Origin: Bacteroidota bacterium
GTDB taxonomy: Bacteria > Bacteroidota > Bacteroidia > Chitinophagales > LD1
Reading direction: 5' to 3'
Length of the DNA stretch: 64,000 nt
Assembly: GCA_016722375.1 (NCBI GenBank)
Contig: JADKJG010000006.1
Location: 334,001-398,000 of the forward strand
Each line of letters starts with the position of its first letter. Within the stretch, counting starts at the first letter, position 1. Shown here in pieces: positions 17,981 through 26,224 of this stretch. Position numbers and translations under genes: made by a program. The notes beneath the pieces are model-generated. The model had not been told where the DNA came from. It did not search any database and saw only the letters and a program-made list of their open reading frames with translations.

Positions 17981-19414
17981 TTAAACAGCCACCTGACTTG
18001 CTTTCTTAGCGCTTGGCAAATCGGTTTTTATATTTCTGCGCGCAAACATGGCACCTCCCAGCGCGCCCATAAAAATGGAATCAGTATGAATATTGATGGT
18101 AATGCCATCGCCATAATTTTCCTTCACTAACTGCGTCAGATATTTTATGACAGCCTGGTTTCTGGCCACTCCACCGGTAAATGTAAATTCATTGAATACG
18201 CCACCGCTTCGCGCAATCAGCGACATGGCGCGCATGATGATGGCTTTGTGCAAACCGCCCAGAATATCTTCGCGCTTTTCGCCTATGTTAGTCAACTCGC
18301 GCAACTCAGCACCCGCAAATACGGTGCAGGTAGAGCAAATGGTTACTTCTTTTTCTGCCTTCATAGCCATAGGGCCTAACTCGTTGAGCGAAATGCTCAT
18401 TTCATCGGCAATGTAACCGAGGTAACGCCCGCAACCGGCGGCGCACCGGTCGTTCATCTGAAAGCTGGTCACCAATCCATATTTATCTACCTGAATAGCT
18501 TTGGTATCCTGCCCGCCTATGTCGAGCACCGTGCGGGTGTTCGGAAAAATTGCGTGTGCGCCGAAGGCATGGCAAAGAATTTCGGAGCGGATACAATCTT
18601 CAGGGAAAGGGAGCAGCGCCCGACCATAACCGGTGCCGGTCATGTTGGCAATGTTGAATTCTAGGTCGGCTACTTCATCAATCCGCTCTTGCAAAGATTC
18701 TGAAACATTTTTAAAATCGCCTTTCAGCAAGTACATCTCGGTATTAAAATCCTTTTCGCTGTCAATCGAAATATTCTCTTTCAACTCTGGTAGGTTATCG
18801 TACTTTTCTTTCAGCAATTCCATGGCTTCGTGAATTAGTTGTCTAAAATTGAAAGAGACTACCTTGTTTTCGGCCGGTGTAATACTTTTATCCCACACGG
18901 TCATTAGAGGTTCGAAATGTGTAGAGTCGAGCTTGTTTACTTCTTCGTTATATTTTTCGGAAACTACATCGCGGAAGAATTGATTTTTTGAGCCGAGATT
19001 GTTATAAATATAATCGTGTTTTATCTTTGGCTTAAAGGCTTTTCGAATATTGCGCAAGTGATTCAGGATATTATCACGCGTCCCTTCATCCTGAAAGAAA
19101 ATGTTGCAGGTTTTTACCAACTCATCACCCAAATTATCCAAGCGAACTTTAAATTGCTCATACTGGAAAACGCTTTCCAGATCGTCAATGTATTTCTTGT
19201 ATTCAGGTCGTGCTTTTATTTCAGCCTCTAAGTTTTTCTTGAGCACTGAGAAGCGAGCGTTGTACAGCGCTTCATCGCGAGCAATATCGGCAGCCACCGA
19301 ATAGTTGGCACGGGTGTTAGTAATACCACGTCCTATAATTTCATCCTGCTCATTAATAATTACTGCCTTAGAAGTAGTAGAGCCGAGGTCAACACCGAGA
19401 TAATATTTACTCAT
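17981..19414 (-). CDS. bcrA: Benzoyl-CoA reductase subunit A-like ATPase (ASKHA)
   Basis: The 477-aa ATPase subunit has GVDLGSTTSKAVI at residues 7-19, MNDRCAAGCGRYLGYIADEM (~322) and CSTCTVFAGAEL (~360) carrying cluster cysteines, and a C-terminal FTGGVARNQAVIKYL. A charged helical insertion (~30-210) between the first ASKHA strand and the rest distinguishes the larger A/Q subunit from D. Typical BcrA is about 435-440 aa, so this one is somewhat long. It works with BcrD as the ATP-driven electron activator. It lies 39 bases after the frameshifted bcrB. Confidence 0.88.
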   Translation of the reverse strand: MSKYYLGVDLGSTTSKAVIINEQDEIIGRGITNTRANYSVAADIARDEALYNARFSVLKKNLEAEIKARPEYKKYIDDLESVFQYEQFKVRLDNLGDELVKTCNIFFQDEGTRDNILNHLRNIRKAFKPKIKHDYIYNNLGSKNQFFRDVVSEKYNEEVNKLDSTHFEPLMTVWDKSITPAENKVVSFNFRQLIHEAMELLKEKYDNLPELKENISIDSEKDFNTEMYLLKGDFKNVSESLQERIDEVADLEFNIANMTGTGYGRALLPFPEDCIRSEILCHAFGAHAIFPNTRTVLDIGGQDTKAIQVDKYGLVTSFQMNDRCAAGCGRYLGYIADEMSISLNELGPMAMKAEKEVTICSTCTVFAGAELRELTNIGEKREDILGGLHKAIIMRAMSLIARSGGVFNEFTFTGGVARNQAVIKYLTQLVKENYGDGITINIHTDSIFMGALGGAMFARRNIKTDLPSAKKASQVAV

Positions 19415-19453
19415 GGTAGAAAGGTTTGTTCGGTTTTAATGTTTTTTTCTATT

Positions 19454-20753
19454 TTAAACTCCTTGTACTTCTTGTTCCATAATTGTTTTACGCTGCCCAA
19501 GCATTTGAAAATATGATTCCAAGCGATTCTTGATATTGGCATAAGAGAAATAGCGCGGGTCCACCAGATCGCTTTCAATAAAACCCACCGGAATACCGCA
19601 ACGCTGTTCTATTTCGCGCATCATCAGCAACTGACCTGCCGAAAAGGAATTACAACTCTTGATGGAGTTGATCAAAAAACCATCGGCTTTGTACTCCTTT
19701 ATATAATGTTCAATCAAATCAACGCGCTGTGGCAAGTTCAAATTAGTGTAGCAGCCCATGCAGTATTTGGCCAGGCTCTCCAAGGGTTTCTCCGGATCGT
19801 GCCGAAAGCCCTGATCGTATAAGCCTCCTACTTTTGTATATGTAGAGGCTACAATCACAGCTCCCATGTCATAAAATATTTTCCAGAACTCGCGGAAGTT
19901 GGTCCAATTAGGAGGTCCTTCCACCACTAAGCGGAATTTCTCTTCTTTCAATTCGCCTTCCGGATTAATAGGCAATAAGCCCTTCGCTAATCTTTCAGAA
20001 ACTTCATTGTATAATTCCTGATAGTACTCTAGTGCTACATCAGTTCCTCTAAAGGCGGTATTCATGGGCCCCATATAATACACTCCGGCAAAGTAGGCAT
20101 CAATAGGAGAGGGCTTGTTCTTTGCCGATTCTAGCACTTTCACCCAGAGGTCTTCGCTTTTGGCCGAATTCTCCAGCATTTTAGAGAGCCGATCGTAATC
20201 CAATTTCTTTCCTGCCACTTTCTCCATTTTGGGAATTACTTCCTCTTTCAATTGCTTCACCATGTAGTCCACCTGGTCTTGAGTGATTTTCCCATCCTCT
20301 TGGTAAGGAGTATGCAGCATGGCGATTTCTACCCCCGGATATAATCGTTCTAGGTTTTCGAACCATTTCATAAAAGTGAAACAGCCGGTATAACTCAGCA
20401 ACAATAAGTCGGGTTCGGGAAGTTTCTCTCCCGTTGGCCCTATATTGCCGTTCAGCATCATGCCGATGTCGCATTTCACATACGTGCAAACATCTTCGCT
20501 GAATCCTAACTTTTCGGCATCTTTAATGTAAGAACCCGATTTTTTACGCATACCCGATTGCAACGCATTTATTTCGGGATACACCGGCAGCATATCCAAT
20601 GCGAGAATCAACTCGGTAATGTTTAGGCACGAAAGTGTAAACTACCTTTTTCCCTCTTTCTTTTGCGGTACTCAATTCAGTAAAAAGATTGGCGAGCATC
20701 TCTTTCTGAATCACCATGCTTTTTTCTTTAACTGCCTCTTTTGGATCTGCCAT
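19454..20753 (-). pseudogene. bcrB: Benzoyl-CoA reductase subunit B-like, frameshifted near its N-terminus
   Basis: The start at 20753 gives MADPKEAVKEKSMVIQ... up to VVYTFVP. The continuing coding sense, NITELILALDMLPVYPEINAL, lies in another frame down to 19454. Adding two bases at about 20622-20627 (restoring P-G-N-I-T) gives one 433-aa protein, the size of BcrB. Features include SYTGCFTFMKWFENL and YCMGCYTNLNLPQR with cysteines expected for the active-site [4Fe-4S], and IESDLVDPRYF near the end. BcrB/BcrC form the substrate-binding reductase module. The break is either a mutation inactivating the reductase or a sequence error; nothing else in the gene is decayed. Confidence 0.82.
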
Positions 20754-20785
20754 AATATTTTCGTTTTATCTACTCCTTTTTAAAA

Positions 20786-22030
20786 TTACACCCATAGTTT
20801 TATGGAATCGCTGAATGTTCCTGCTTGCTCTTTAATTACTTTAAACTGTCCAGTGTTTTCGTGGAACTGAAAATTGATATGTGCTACTCCAGCTGCATCG
20901 CAGGCTTTTTGCAAATCGGGACGATCTAATAATGCCGGGTCGCAGAAACTGGCCGCACAGAATATCACACCGTCAGCATCTCTTTCGCGGGTAAGTTTCA
21001 CCAAGCGATCACCTTTCGGGTTGCCTACATCGTACAATGCAGAAGAAGGAGCACTTTTGGTCAGGAAAGCTTCCACCATTTCATTCAGTGGATCGACAGT
21101 AGTGTTATCTATATCTCCTTGTATCCAGCGCGAGCCGAGCATAAAATCATCGTCCACAATGTAACATCCGGCCATTTCAATGGATTTGATTAGGCCGATA
21201 GGTGGTTGCTCGCAGAATGATCCGGAAATAACCACTCGGATATTGTCCATCTGTTCCCCGTAATTCTCTTGAATAAGATTTACCACTTGCTCTAAAATTT
21301 TGTTGTGTTTTTCTACCGGAATAGTTAGCCCTGCCCGCAAAAGGTGATATGTATCTACCGCAGATAATCTCTCAGGGTTTTCCTGACGAACATAGTAAAT
21401 GGTTTCGATCAGTTGCCGGTTGCGGTTGTAAAGTAAAATGGAGCGGTTCAAATTATCAGGGGTCATTTTTACTCCGTTAATCTGAAACATATCGTTAAGG
21501 ATAGTCTCTATCAACTCGCGATAAAAGGTTCCACCAATATGAGATTCGAAATTCTGCGGGTAGTCGAAGTAGCGGGTAAACTTCCCTTTCTTTACCAACT
21601 TAAACATGCCGGAAAGGTTCCGAATACAATCACAAATAGAGGGGAAAAGAAAGCCATCAAAGTTTTCGAGATTAGTATCAAGCACCATTTCTATAATTCC
21701 GCGCGGTAGGTGACAGATGTAAGATTGATAGTAAGCATCTCCTTTGATAATCTGTTTGCGGTCCCCCGCTCCCATAATTCCTATAGGTAAGCCATTTACC
21801 GCGTGAATTATTTCACGCGGTATATAAATTGGCAAATAGCCGACAAGAATTCTACTGGGCGCTTCCTTCTTCCAATTCTTTGCGTAAGTGAAATTGAGGT
21901 CGAATGCCAGCGATTTACACTCCTCTATAATAGCTTCTAATTCAACCGGTGTTTCTTTCATAATCTTTGTTGTATCCGTTTGTATTTCAGAGTCGTCCTT
22001 TCTAAAAATTAATTTTACAATTCTCACCAT
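20786..22030 (-). CDS. bcrC: Benzoyl-CoA reductase subunit C-like
   Basis: The 414-aa (or 391-aa) HgdB-fold protein has FPSICDCIRNLSG (~130), VISGSFCEQPP (~265) and IFCAASFCDPALLDRPDLQKA near the C-terminus, matching BcrC/BadD subunits of class I benzoyl-CoA reductase. With BcrB it reduces benzoyl-CoA to cyclohexa-1,5-diene-1-carbonyl-CoA at an Fe-S centre. It is the first gene of the 12-gene minus-strand operon. Two starts are possible: ATG 22030, preceded by a purine-rich GGGAG, or ATG 21961 (MKETPVEL), after which family-like sequence begins. The first 23 residues look unconserved, so the internal start is plausible. Confidence 0.88.
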   Translation of the reverse strand: MVRIVKLIFRKDDSEIQTDTTKIMKETPVELEAIIEECKSLAFDLNFTYAKNWKKEAPSRILVGYLPIYIPREIIHAVNGLPIGIMGAGDRKQIIKGDAYYQSYICHLPRGIIEMVLDTNLENFDGFLFPSICDCIRNLSGMFKLVKKGKFTRYFDYPQNFESHIGGTFYRELIETILNDMFQINGVKMTPDNLNRSILLYNRNRQLIETIYYVRQENPERLSAVDTYHLLRAGLTIPVEKHNKILEQVVNLIQENYGEQMDNIRVVISGSFCEQPPIGLIKSIEMAGCYIVDDDFMLGSRWIQGDIDNTTVDPLNEMVEAFLTKSAPSSALYDVGNPKGDRLVKLTRERDADGVIFCAASFCDPALLDRPDLQKACDAAGVAHINFQFHENTGQFKVIKEQAGTFSDSIKLWV

Positions 22031-22137
22031 TACCGCTCCCGAAACACATGACCAAACTCAAAGTCTAAATAGTTATTTCGTAGTTTATTTAGTGACAATT
22101 ATCATGTGTTGTTTTGTCTAATTCTATTCTATTAGTA

Positions 22138-22155
22138 CTTGTAAACAATTACAAG
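22138..22155. promoter_or_regulatory. Inverted repeat between the divergent catabolic operons (operator candidate)
   Basis: CTTGTAA-ACAA-TTACAAG is a perfect 7-bp inverted repeat with a 4-base spacer. It lies in the 152-bp AT-rich region between bcrC (minus) and the mocA-like gene (plus), and is the best palindrome there. It sits 28 bases before the GTG start of the plus-strand operon, so a regulator bound here could control one or both operons. No regulator gene was recognised in the cluster. Confidence 0.4.
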
Positions 22156-22182
22156 AAAACTTAGTTAATATTAGCTATAGGT

Positions 22183-22797
22183 GTGGTGGATTTAGAGTCA
22201 AATATTGCATGTGTTATTCTCTCAGCGGGCAGGTCGAAACGAATGGGTTCCCAAAAGGCAGATTTACGGTTTGCCGAGAATGAAAGTTTTTTGCAGCACC
22301 TCATTCGAGTCTATCAAAAGGCGGGAATCCAGAAGATTATAGTAGTGCTCCATCCTGCTATAGAACTAAACTTTTTGAAAGGTGAAATTAAAGATATCAC
22401 ATGGCTTACGAACCTCTTTCCGGAGTTTGGGAAGATGTATTCTCTCAAAATGGGTTTGGCGCAAAATCGAAATGCTGATTTCTGCTTTCTGCAGAATATT
22501 GACAATCCTTTTACCTCTATTCGACTTATAAAGCAATTAGTGGAGGCAAGAACGAAGGCTGATTACGCAGTACCAATTTTTAATGGAGAAGGAGGTCACC
22601 CTATTTTGTTATCATCAGTAATTATTAAGCATATTCTTCAAATAGAAGGTAATGACCGTAAACTAAATGAAGTACTCACAACATTCAACAGAATTAATGT
22701 AGAAACAGGAGACAGGCGAATTTTAGTGAACATCAACACTCCAAGTGATTATGCGAAGTTCTTTATTAAAGACGAGGCAGCGCCTGTTGAAATGTGA
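22183..22797 (+). CDS. MobA/MocA-like nucleotidyltransferase for molybdenum cofactor
   Basis: The 204-aa NTP-transferase-fold protein has the signature VILSAGRSKRMGSQKA at the N-terminus and LQNIDNPF as the metal/nucleotide-binding segment. Relatives such as MocA join CTP to molybdopterin for xanthine-dehydrogenase-type enzymes. The molybdenum enzyme in the same operon (4-hydroxybenzoyl-CoA reductase) is the obvious client. The start is GTG (22183 or 22186), because no ATG precedes the signature. It overlaps xdhC by 4 bases (GTGA). Confidence 0.8.
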   Translation: MVDLESNIACVILSAGRSKRMGSQKADLRFAENESFLQHLIRVYQKAGIQKIIVVLHPAIELNFLKGEIKDITWLTNLFPEFGKMYSLKMGLAQNRNADFCFLQNIDNPFTSIRLIKQLVEARTKADYAVPIFNGEGGHPILLSSVIIKHILQIEGNDRKLNEVLTTFNRINVETGDRRILVNINTPSDYAKFFIKDEAAPVEM

Positions 22798-23564
22798 AAG
22801 ATATCATTGAAATAATTGCGGAAGTCCATCAACTGAAAGGAGAAGTTGCCCTTTGTATCGTTACCAGTACGAAAGGCTCAACTCCTCGCAATGTAGGAGC
22901 TAAAATGTTGGTTTTTCCGGATGGGAAAATATTTGGGACAATTGGAGGCGGCCATTTGGAAAAGAAAACAATTGCTGATGCTTTGGAAGTTTTAAAATCG
23001 AAAAGACCGACAGTATATAAACATGAATTATTACAGCAGCATAATATGTGCTGCGGAGGCACAATGGAGATTTACATAGAACCAGTGATGGAGAAAAGCA
23101 AACTATACATTTTTGGGGCAGGTCATACCGGTTACGCACTGGCGAAATACTCACTCGATTTCAGTTTTGAAGTGTTGGTAATTGATGACCGCAAAGAGTA
23201 TCTCGATGAAATAAAGATCAAGGGGATCGACAAACTCAATAATAATTACCACGAAGTGCTTCCGGTATTACCTTTCAATGACAATACATTCATCTGTATT
23301 ATGACATACAATCATTCCTTTGACCGCGATATTCTAGCATCTTGTTTAAAGAAACCACATGGTTACCTCGGTGTGATTGGCAGCCAGCGTAAAGTTGAAA
23401 TGACTAAAAAAATGTTTGAGGAAGGATTGATTGCTTCTAAAACTGAACTAGACGAAGTGGATATGCCTATGGGAATAGATATTGGTGCGGAGAGCCCTGA
23501 AGAAATTGCCATCAGCATTTTGGCAAAGTTGATTGCAGTGAAAAATAAAATTGGTATGGTATGA
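22794..23564 (+). CDS. xdhC: XdhC/CoxF-family molybdenum cofactor insertion protein
   Basis: The 256-aa protein has an N-terminal XdhC/CoxI domain (STKGSTPRNVGAKMLV, GTIGGGHLEKK) and a C-terminal Rossmann domain (IFGAGHTGYALAKYS, GVIGSQRKVEMTKK, DIGAESPEEIAISI). XdhC proteins bind Moco, assist its sulfuration and hand it to xanthine-dehydrogenase-family enzymes. Coupling by GTGA upstream and ATGA downstream places it within the 4-hydroxybenzoyl-CoA reductase operon. Confidence 0.9.
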   Translation: MKDIIEIIAEVHQLKGEVALCIVTSTKGSTPRNVGAKMLVFPDGKIFGTIGGGHLEKKTIADALEVLKSKRPTVYKHELLQQHNMCCGGTMEIYIEPVMEKSKLYIFGAGHTGYALAKYSLDFSFEVLVIDDRKEYLDEIKIKGIDKLNNNYHEVLPVLPFNDNTFICIMTYNHSFDRDILASCLKKPHGYLGVIGSQRKVEMTKKMFEEGLIASKTELDEVDMPMGIDIGAESPEEIAISILAKLIAVKNKIGMV

Positions 23565-24301
23565 ATGTGCAATATATAGCGGTAATAACCGGTGCCGCAA
23601 AGGGAATAGGTAAAGCGATTGCCAACAGATTGATAGCCGATGGTTTTTTTGTGATCGCGGTTGATTTAGATGAAGAAGGCGGAAAAATGCTGATAGCGGA
23701 ACACGAAACGAACAAATTAGGTTTTATCAAAGCCGACATCCGTAATGAGGTAAATGTTCAACATCTTTTCGAAAATATTTTAAATAAATACCAACATATT
23801 GATGTGCTGGTGAACAATGCGGGGATTGTTCGCGATAACCTGATTTGGAACATGAGTGTAGAAGATTTTGATGCAGTCATGAACGTTAACTTGAAAGGCA
23901 CTTGGCTAATGTGTCGTGAAGCAGCAAAAATTATGCGAACGCAAAACAATGGATGCATCGTCAACATTGCATCACGTGCTTGGCTAGGCAATCAAGGTCA
24001 GAGTAATTATTCTGCGTCTAAAGCAGGAGTCATTGCGCTAACTCGTGTGCTGGCACTCGAATTGGGCAAATACAATGTGAGGGTGAACGCTGTTGCCCCG
24101 GGTCTGATTGATACTCCACTCACACAAAATTTGAAACAGGAAGTATTGCAACGCTTGAAAGATGCTCAGCCCACCAAAGAGATGGGCAGCCCCGATGATG
24201 TAGCTAATGTGGTTGCATTTTTGGTAGCAGAGCAAACAAAATTTATAACTGGCCAAACGATTTATGTAGATGGAGGTAAAAGTATTGGAGCCGGAATTTG
24301 A
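23561..24301 (+). CDS. SDR-family oxidoreductase (FabG-like)
   Basis: The 246-aa classical short-chain dehydrogenase/reductase has the cofactor motif TGAAKGIG near residue 10, NNAG (~85), catalytic YSASK and the C-terminal GQTIYVDGG. An Asp ending the second strand (AVDLDEEG) suggests NAD(H). Similar proteins are 3-oxoacyl-ACP/CoA reductases; here it could supply a 3-hydroxyacyl-CoA dehydrogenase step. It is coupled to xdhC by ATGA overlap. The substrate is not determined by the sequence. Confidence 0.85.
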   Translation: MNVQYIAVITGAAKGIGKAIANRLIADGFFVIAVDLDEEGGKMLIAEHETNKLGFIKADIRNEVNVQHLFENILNKYQHIDVLVNNAGIVRDNLIWNMSVEDFDAVMNVNLKGTWLMCREAAKIMRTQNNGCIVNIASRAWLGNQGQSNYSASKAGVIALTRVLALELGKYNVRVNAVAPGLIDTPLTQNLKQEVLQRLKDAQPTKEMGSPDDVANVVAFLVAEQTKFITGQTIYVDGGKSIGAGI

Positions 24302-24355
24302 CCTGAACCAAATCATAATTTACAAGGTTTATTCCATGCACCTTCGCACATCGCT

Positions 24356-25597
24356 ATGAACGAGATTCAAAATATACAATTGCTTTCGCCTGCGGGTTCC
24401 TTCGAATCGCTGATGGCTGCTATTCAGGCAGGTTGTAATGCCGTTTATTTTGGTATTGAGCAGTTGAATATGCGCGCACGGTCAAGTATTAATTTTACGC
24501 TGGATGATTTAAAGCGGATTTCGGAAATAGCGAGGGAGAATAAAATCAAAACCTACGTCACGCTTAACACTATTCTATACGATCACGATCTTTCATTGAT
24601 GCGAACGATTGTGAACGAGGCAAAGGCAAATAGTATCACTGCTATCATTGCTTCCGACCATGCGGTCATGAGCTATGCAAAGAAGATTGGAATGCCGGTC
24701 CATATTTCTACGCAGGCAAACATCACCAATATAGAAACTGTTGAATTTTATTCAGTGTTTGCCGATGTGATGGTAATGGCCCGGGAACTCACACTTGAAC
24801 AGGTGGAGAAGATGGTGAAGGAAATAAAGCGAAGAGAAATCAAAGGACCATCTGGTGACTTGGTTCGCATAGAGATTTTTGGTCACGGAGCTTTGTGTAT
24901 GGCGGTTTCTGGCAAATGTTATTTGAGTTTGCACACCGACTTTGCTTCAGCAAACCGAGGTGCTTGTATTCAGAATTGCAGAAGAAAATATATGGTGACG
25001 GATAAGGAATCTGGAATGGAGTTAGAGATAGACAATGAATATATCATGTCCGCAAAGGATTTGTGCACTATTGATTTTATCGATAGACTAATTGCAGCTG
25101 GAGTTTCTGTTTTAAAGATTGAAGGCAGAGGCAGAAGTGCAGATTATGTCTATACTACCACTAAATGTTATCGCGAAGCGATTGATTCTATATCAAATGA
25201 AACTTATACCGGAGAAAAAATAGCAAATTGGAAAATCCGATTAGCCACCGTTTACAATCGTGGTTTCTGGGATGGATATTATCTTGGTAAAAAGTTGGGT
25301 GAATGGAGTGATGATTATGGCTCAAAAGCAACGAAGCGGAAAATATATGTAGGTAAGGGAATTAAGTATTTTGACAACATAAATGTTGGAGAATTTTTAC
25401 TGGAATCACACAATCTATCTGTGGGTGATGAAATTATGATTAGTGGTCCTACCACCGGTTTAATTCAAACCACGGTGAAAGAGCTGAGATTGGATAATCA
25501 AACTAGCGAAACAGTAAAGCGGGGAGATATCTTCTCGATGCCTGTGAAAATAAAAATTCGCGCCTCCGATAAAGTTTATAAAATGGTAGATGCGTGA
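24356..25597 (+). CDS. Peptidase U32-family protein (Fe-S-binding U32 type)
   Basis: The 413-aa protein opens with LLSPAGSFESLMAAIQAGCNAVYFG, the U32 signature. It carries the four cysteines (C181, C188, C204, C208) typical of the [4Fe-4S] U32 group. Known members are not peptidases: they catalyse O2-independent hydroxylation (UbiU/UbiV) or RNA hydroxylation (RlhA, TrhP) using prephenate-linked chemistry. Its location inside an anaerobic aromatic operon, coupled by GTGA to a ferredoxin, is unusual and hints at a redox role on an aromatic or quinone-like substrate. That role is inference. Confidence 0.82.
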   Translation: MNEIQNIQLLSPAGSFESLMAAIQAGCNAVYFGIEQLNMRARSSINFTLDDLKRISEIARENKIKTYVTLNTILYDHDLSLMRTIVNEAKANSITAIIASDHAVMSYAKKIGMPVHISTQANITNIETVEFYSVFADVMVMARELTLEQVEKMVKEIKRREIKGPSGDLVRIEIFGHGALCMAVSGKCYLSLHTDFASANRGACIQNCRRKYMVTDKESGMELEIDNEYIMSAKDLCTIDFIDRLIAAGVSVLKIEGRGRSADYVYTTTKCYREAIDSISNETYTGEKIANWKIRLATVYNRGFWDGYYLGKKLGEWSDDYGSKATKRKIYVGKGIKYFDNINVGEFLLESHNLSVGDEIMISGPTTGLIQTTVKELRLDNQTSETVKRGDIFSMPVKIKIRASDKVYKMVDA

Positions 25598-25827
25598 GGC
25601 TGAGAATTTTTCATCACCGCAGTAAATGTATAGGTTGCAATGCCTGCGTAGAAGCGGATAAAAGCAGATGGCGGATGTCGCGCAAAGACGGCAAGTGTAC
25701 CTTAGTAGGAGGAGTGGAGAAAAAAGGAATTTACGGATTGAATATTTTGGAAGAAGAATATAGAAGCGCGATGAACGCAGCAAAGAATTGCCCGGTAAAG
25801 ATTATTCACGTTGATAAAATGAAATAG
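25594..25827 (+). CDS. Small single-cluster [4Fe-4S] ferredoxin
   Basis: The 77-aa protein has C12-x2-C15-x2-C18 and a distal C66-P, the four ligands of one [4Fe-4S] cluster. The second CxxCxxC of bacterial 2[4Fe-4S] ferredoxins is absent. Its GTG start overlaps the U32 stop. In this operon it could donate electrons to the U32 protein, to the hydroxybenzoyl-CoA reductase or to the benzoyl-CoA reductase, the last of which classically uses a two-cluster ferredoxin. Confidence 0.85.
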   Translation: MRLRIFHHRSKCIGCNACVEADKSRWRMSRKDGKCTLVGGVEKKGIYGLNILEEEYRSAMNAAKNCPVKIIHVDKMK

Positions 25828-25828
25828 T

Positions 25829-26215
25829 ATGAGCTACCACATTTCAAAGACAGTTGATTACAATTTCAACAAAGCTATTGAGCGCGCAACCGAGGAACTA
25901 AAGAAAGAAGGCTTTGGTGTGCTTACCGAGATTGATGTAAAGGAAACACTGAAAAAGAAAATTGATGTTGACTTTAGAAAGTATAAGATCTTGGGAGCCT
26001 GCAATCCTCATTTCGCCTACAAAGCATTGAGCGCTGAAGACAAAATTGGAACGATGTTGCCTTGCAATGTGGTTGTGCAGGAACACGAAGACGGCAAAGT
26101 GGAAGTAAGCTCAGTGAATCCCGCAGCCTCTATGATGGCTGTAAAGAATGATGGGCTTAGCGGTATTGCTGTGGAAGTACAGGAAAAGCTAAAGCGCGTG
26201 ATTGAAAATATTTAA
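25829..26215 (+). CDS. DUF302-domain protein
   Basis: The 128-aa protein matches the DUF302 pattern: VDYNFNKAIERATEELKKEGFGVLTEIDVKETLKKK near the start, then YKILGACNPHFAYKALSAE and LPCNVVVQE. It is one of the smallest complete DUF302 proteins, cytosolic by appearance, with no signal peptide. Function is unknown; family members often neighbour sulfur- or redox-linked genes. It follows the ferredoxin by one base. Confidence 0.85.
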   Translation: MSYHISKTVDYNFNKAIERATEELKKEGFGVLTEIDVKETLKKKIDVDFRKYKILGACNPHFAYKALSAEDKIGTMLPCNVVVQEHEDGKVEVSSVNPAASMMAVKNDGLSGIAVEVQEKLKRVIENI

Positions 26216-26224
26216 TTCCATATA

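Noticed and set aside
20181..20489. 102-aa minus-strand ORF inside bcrB
   Set aside because: Shadow frame of the Bcr B subunit with no independent support.
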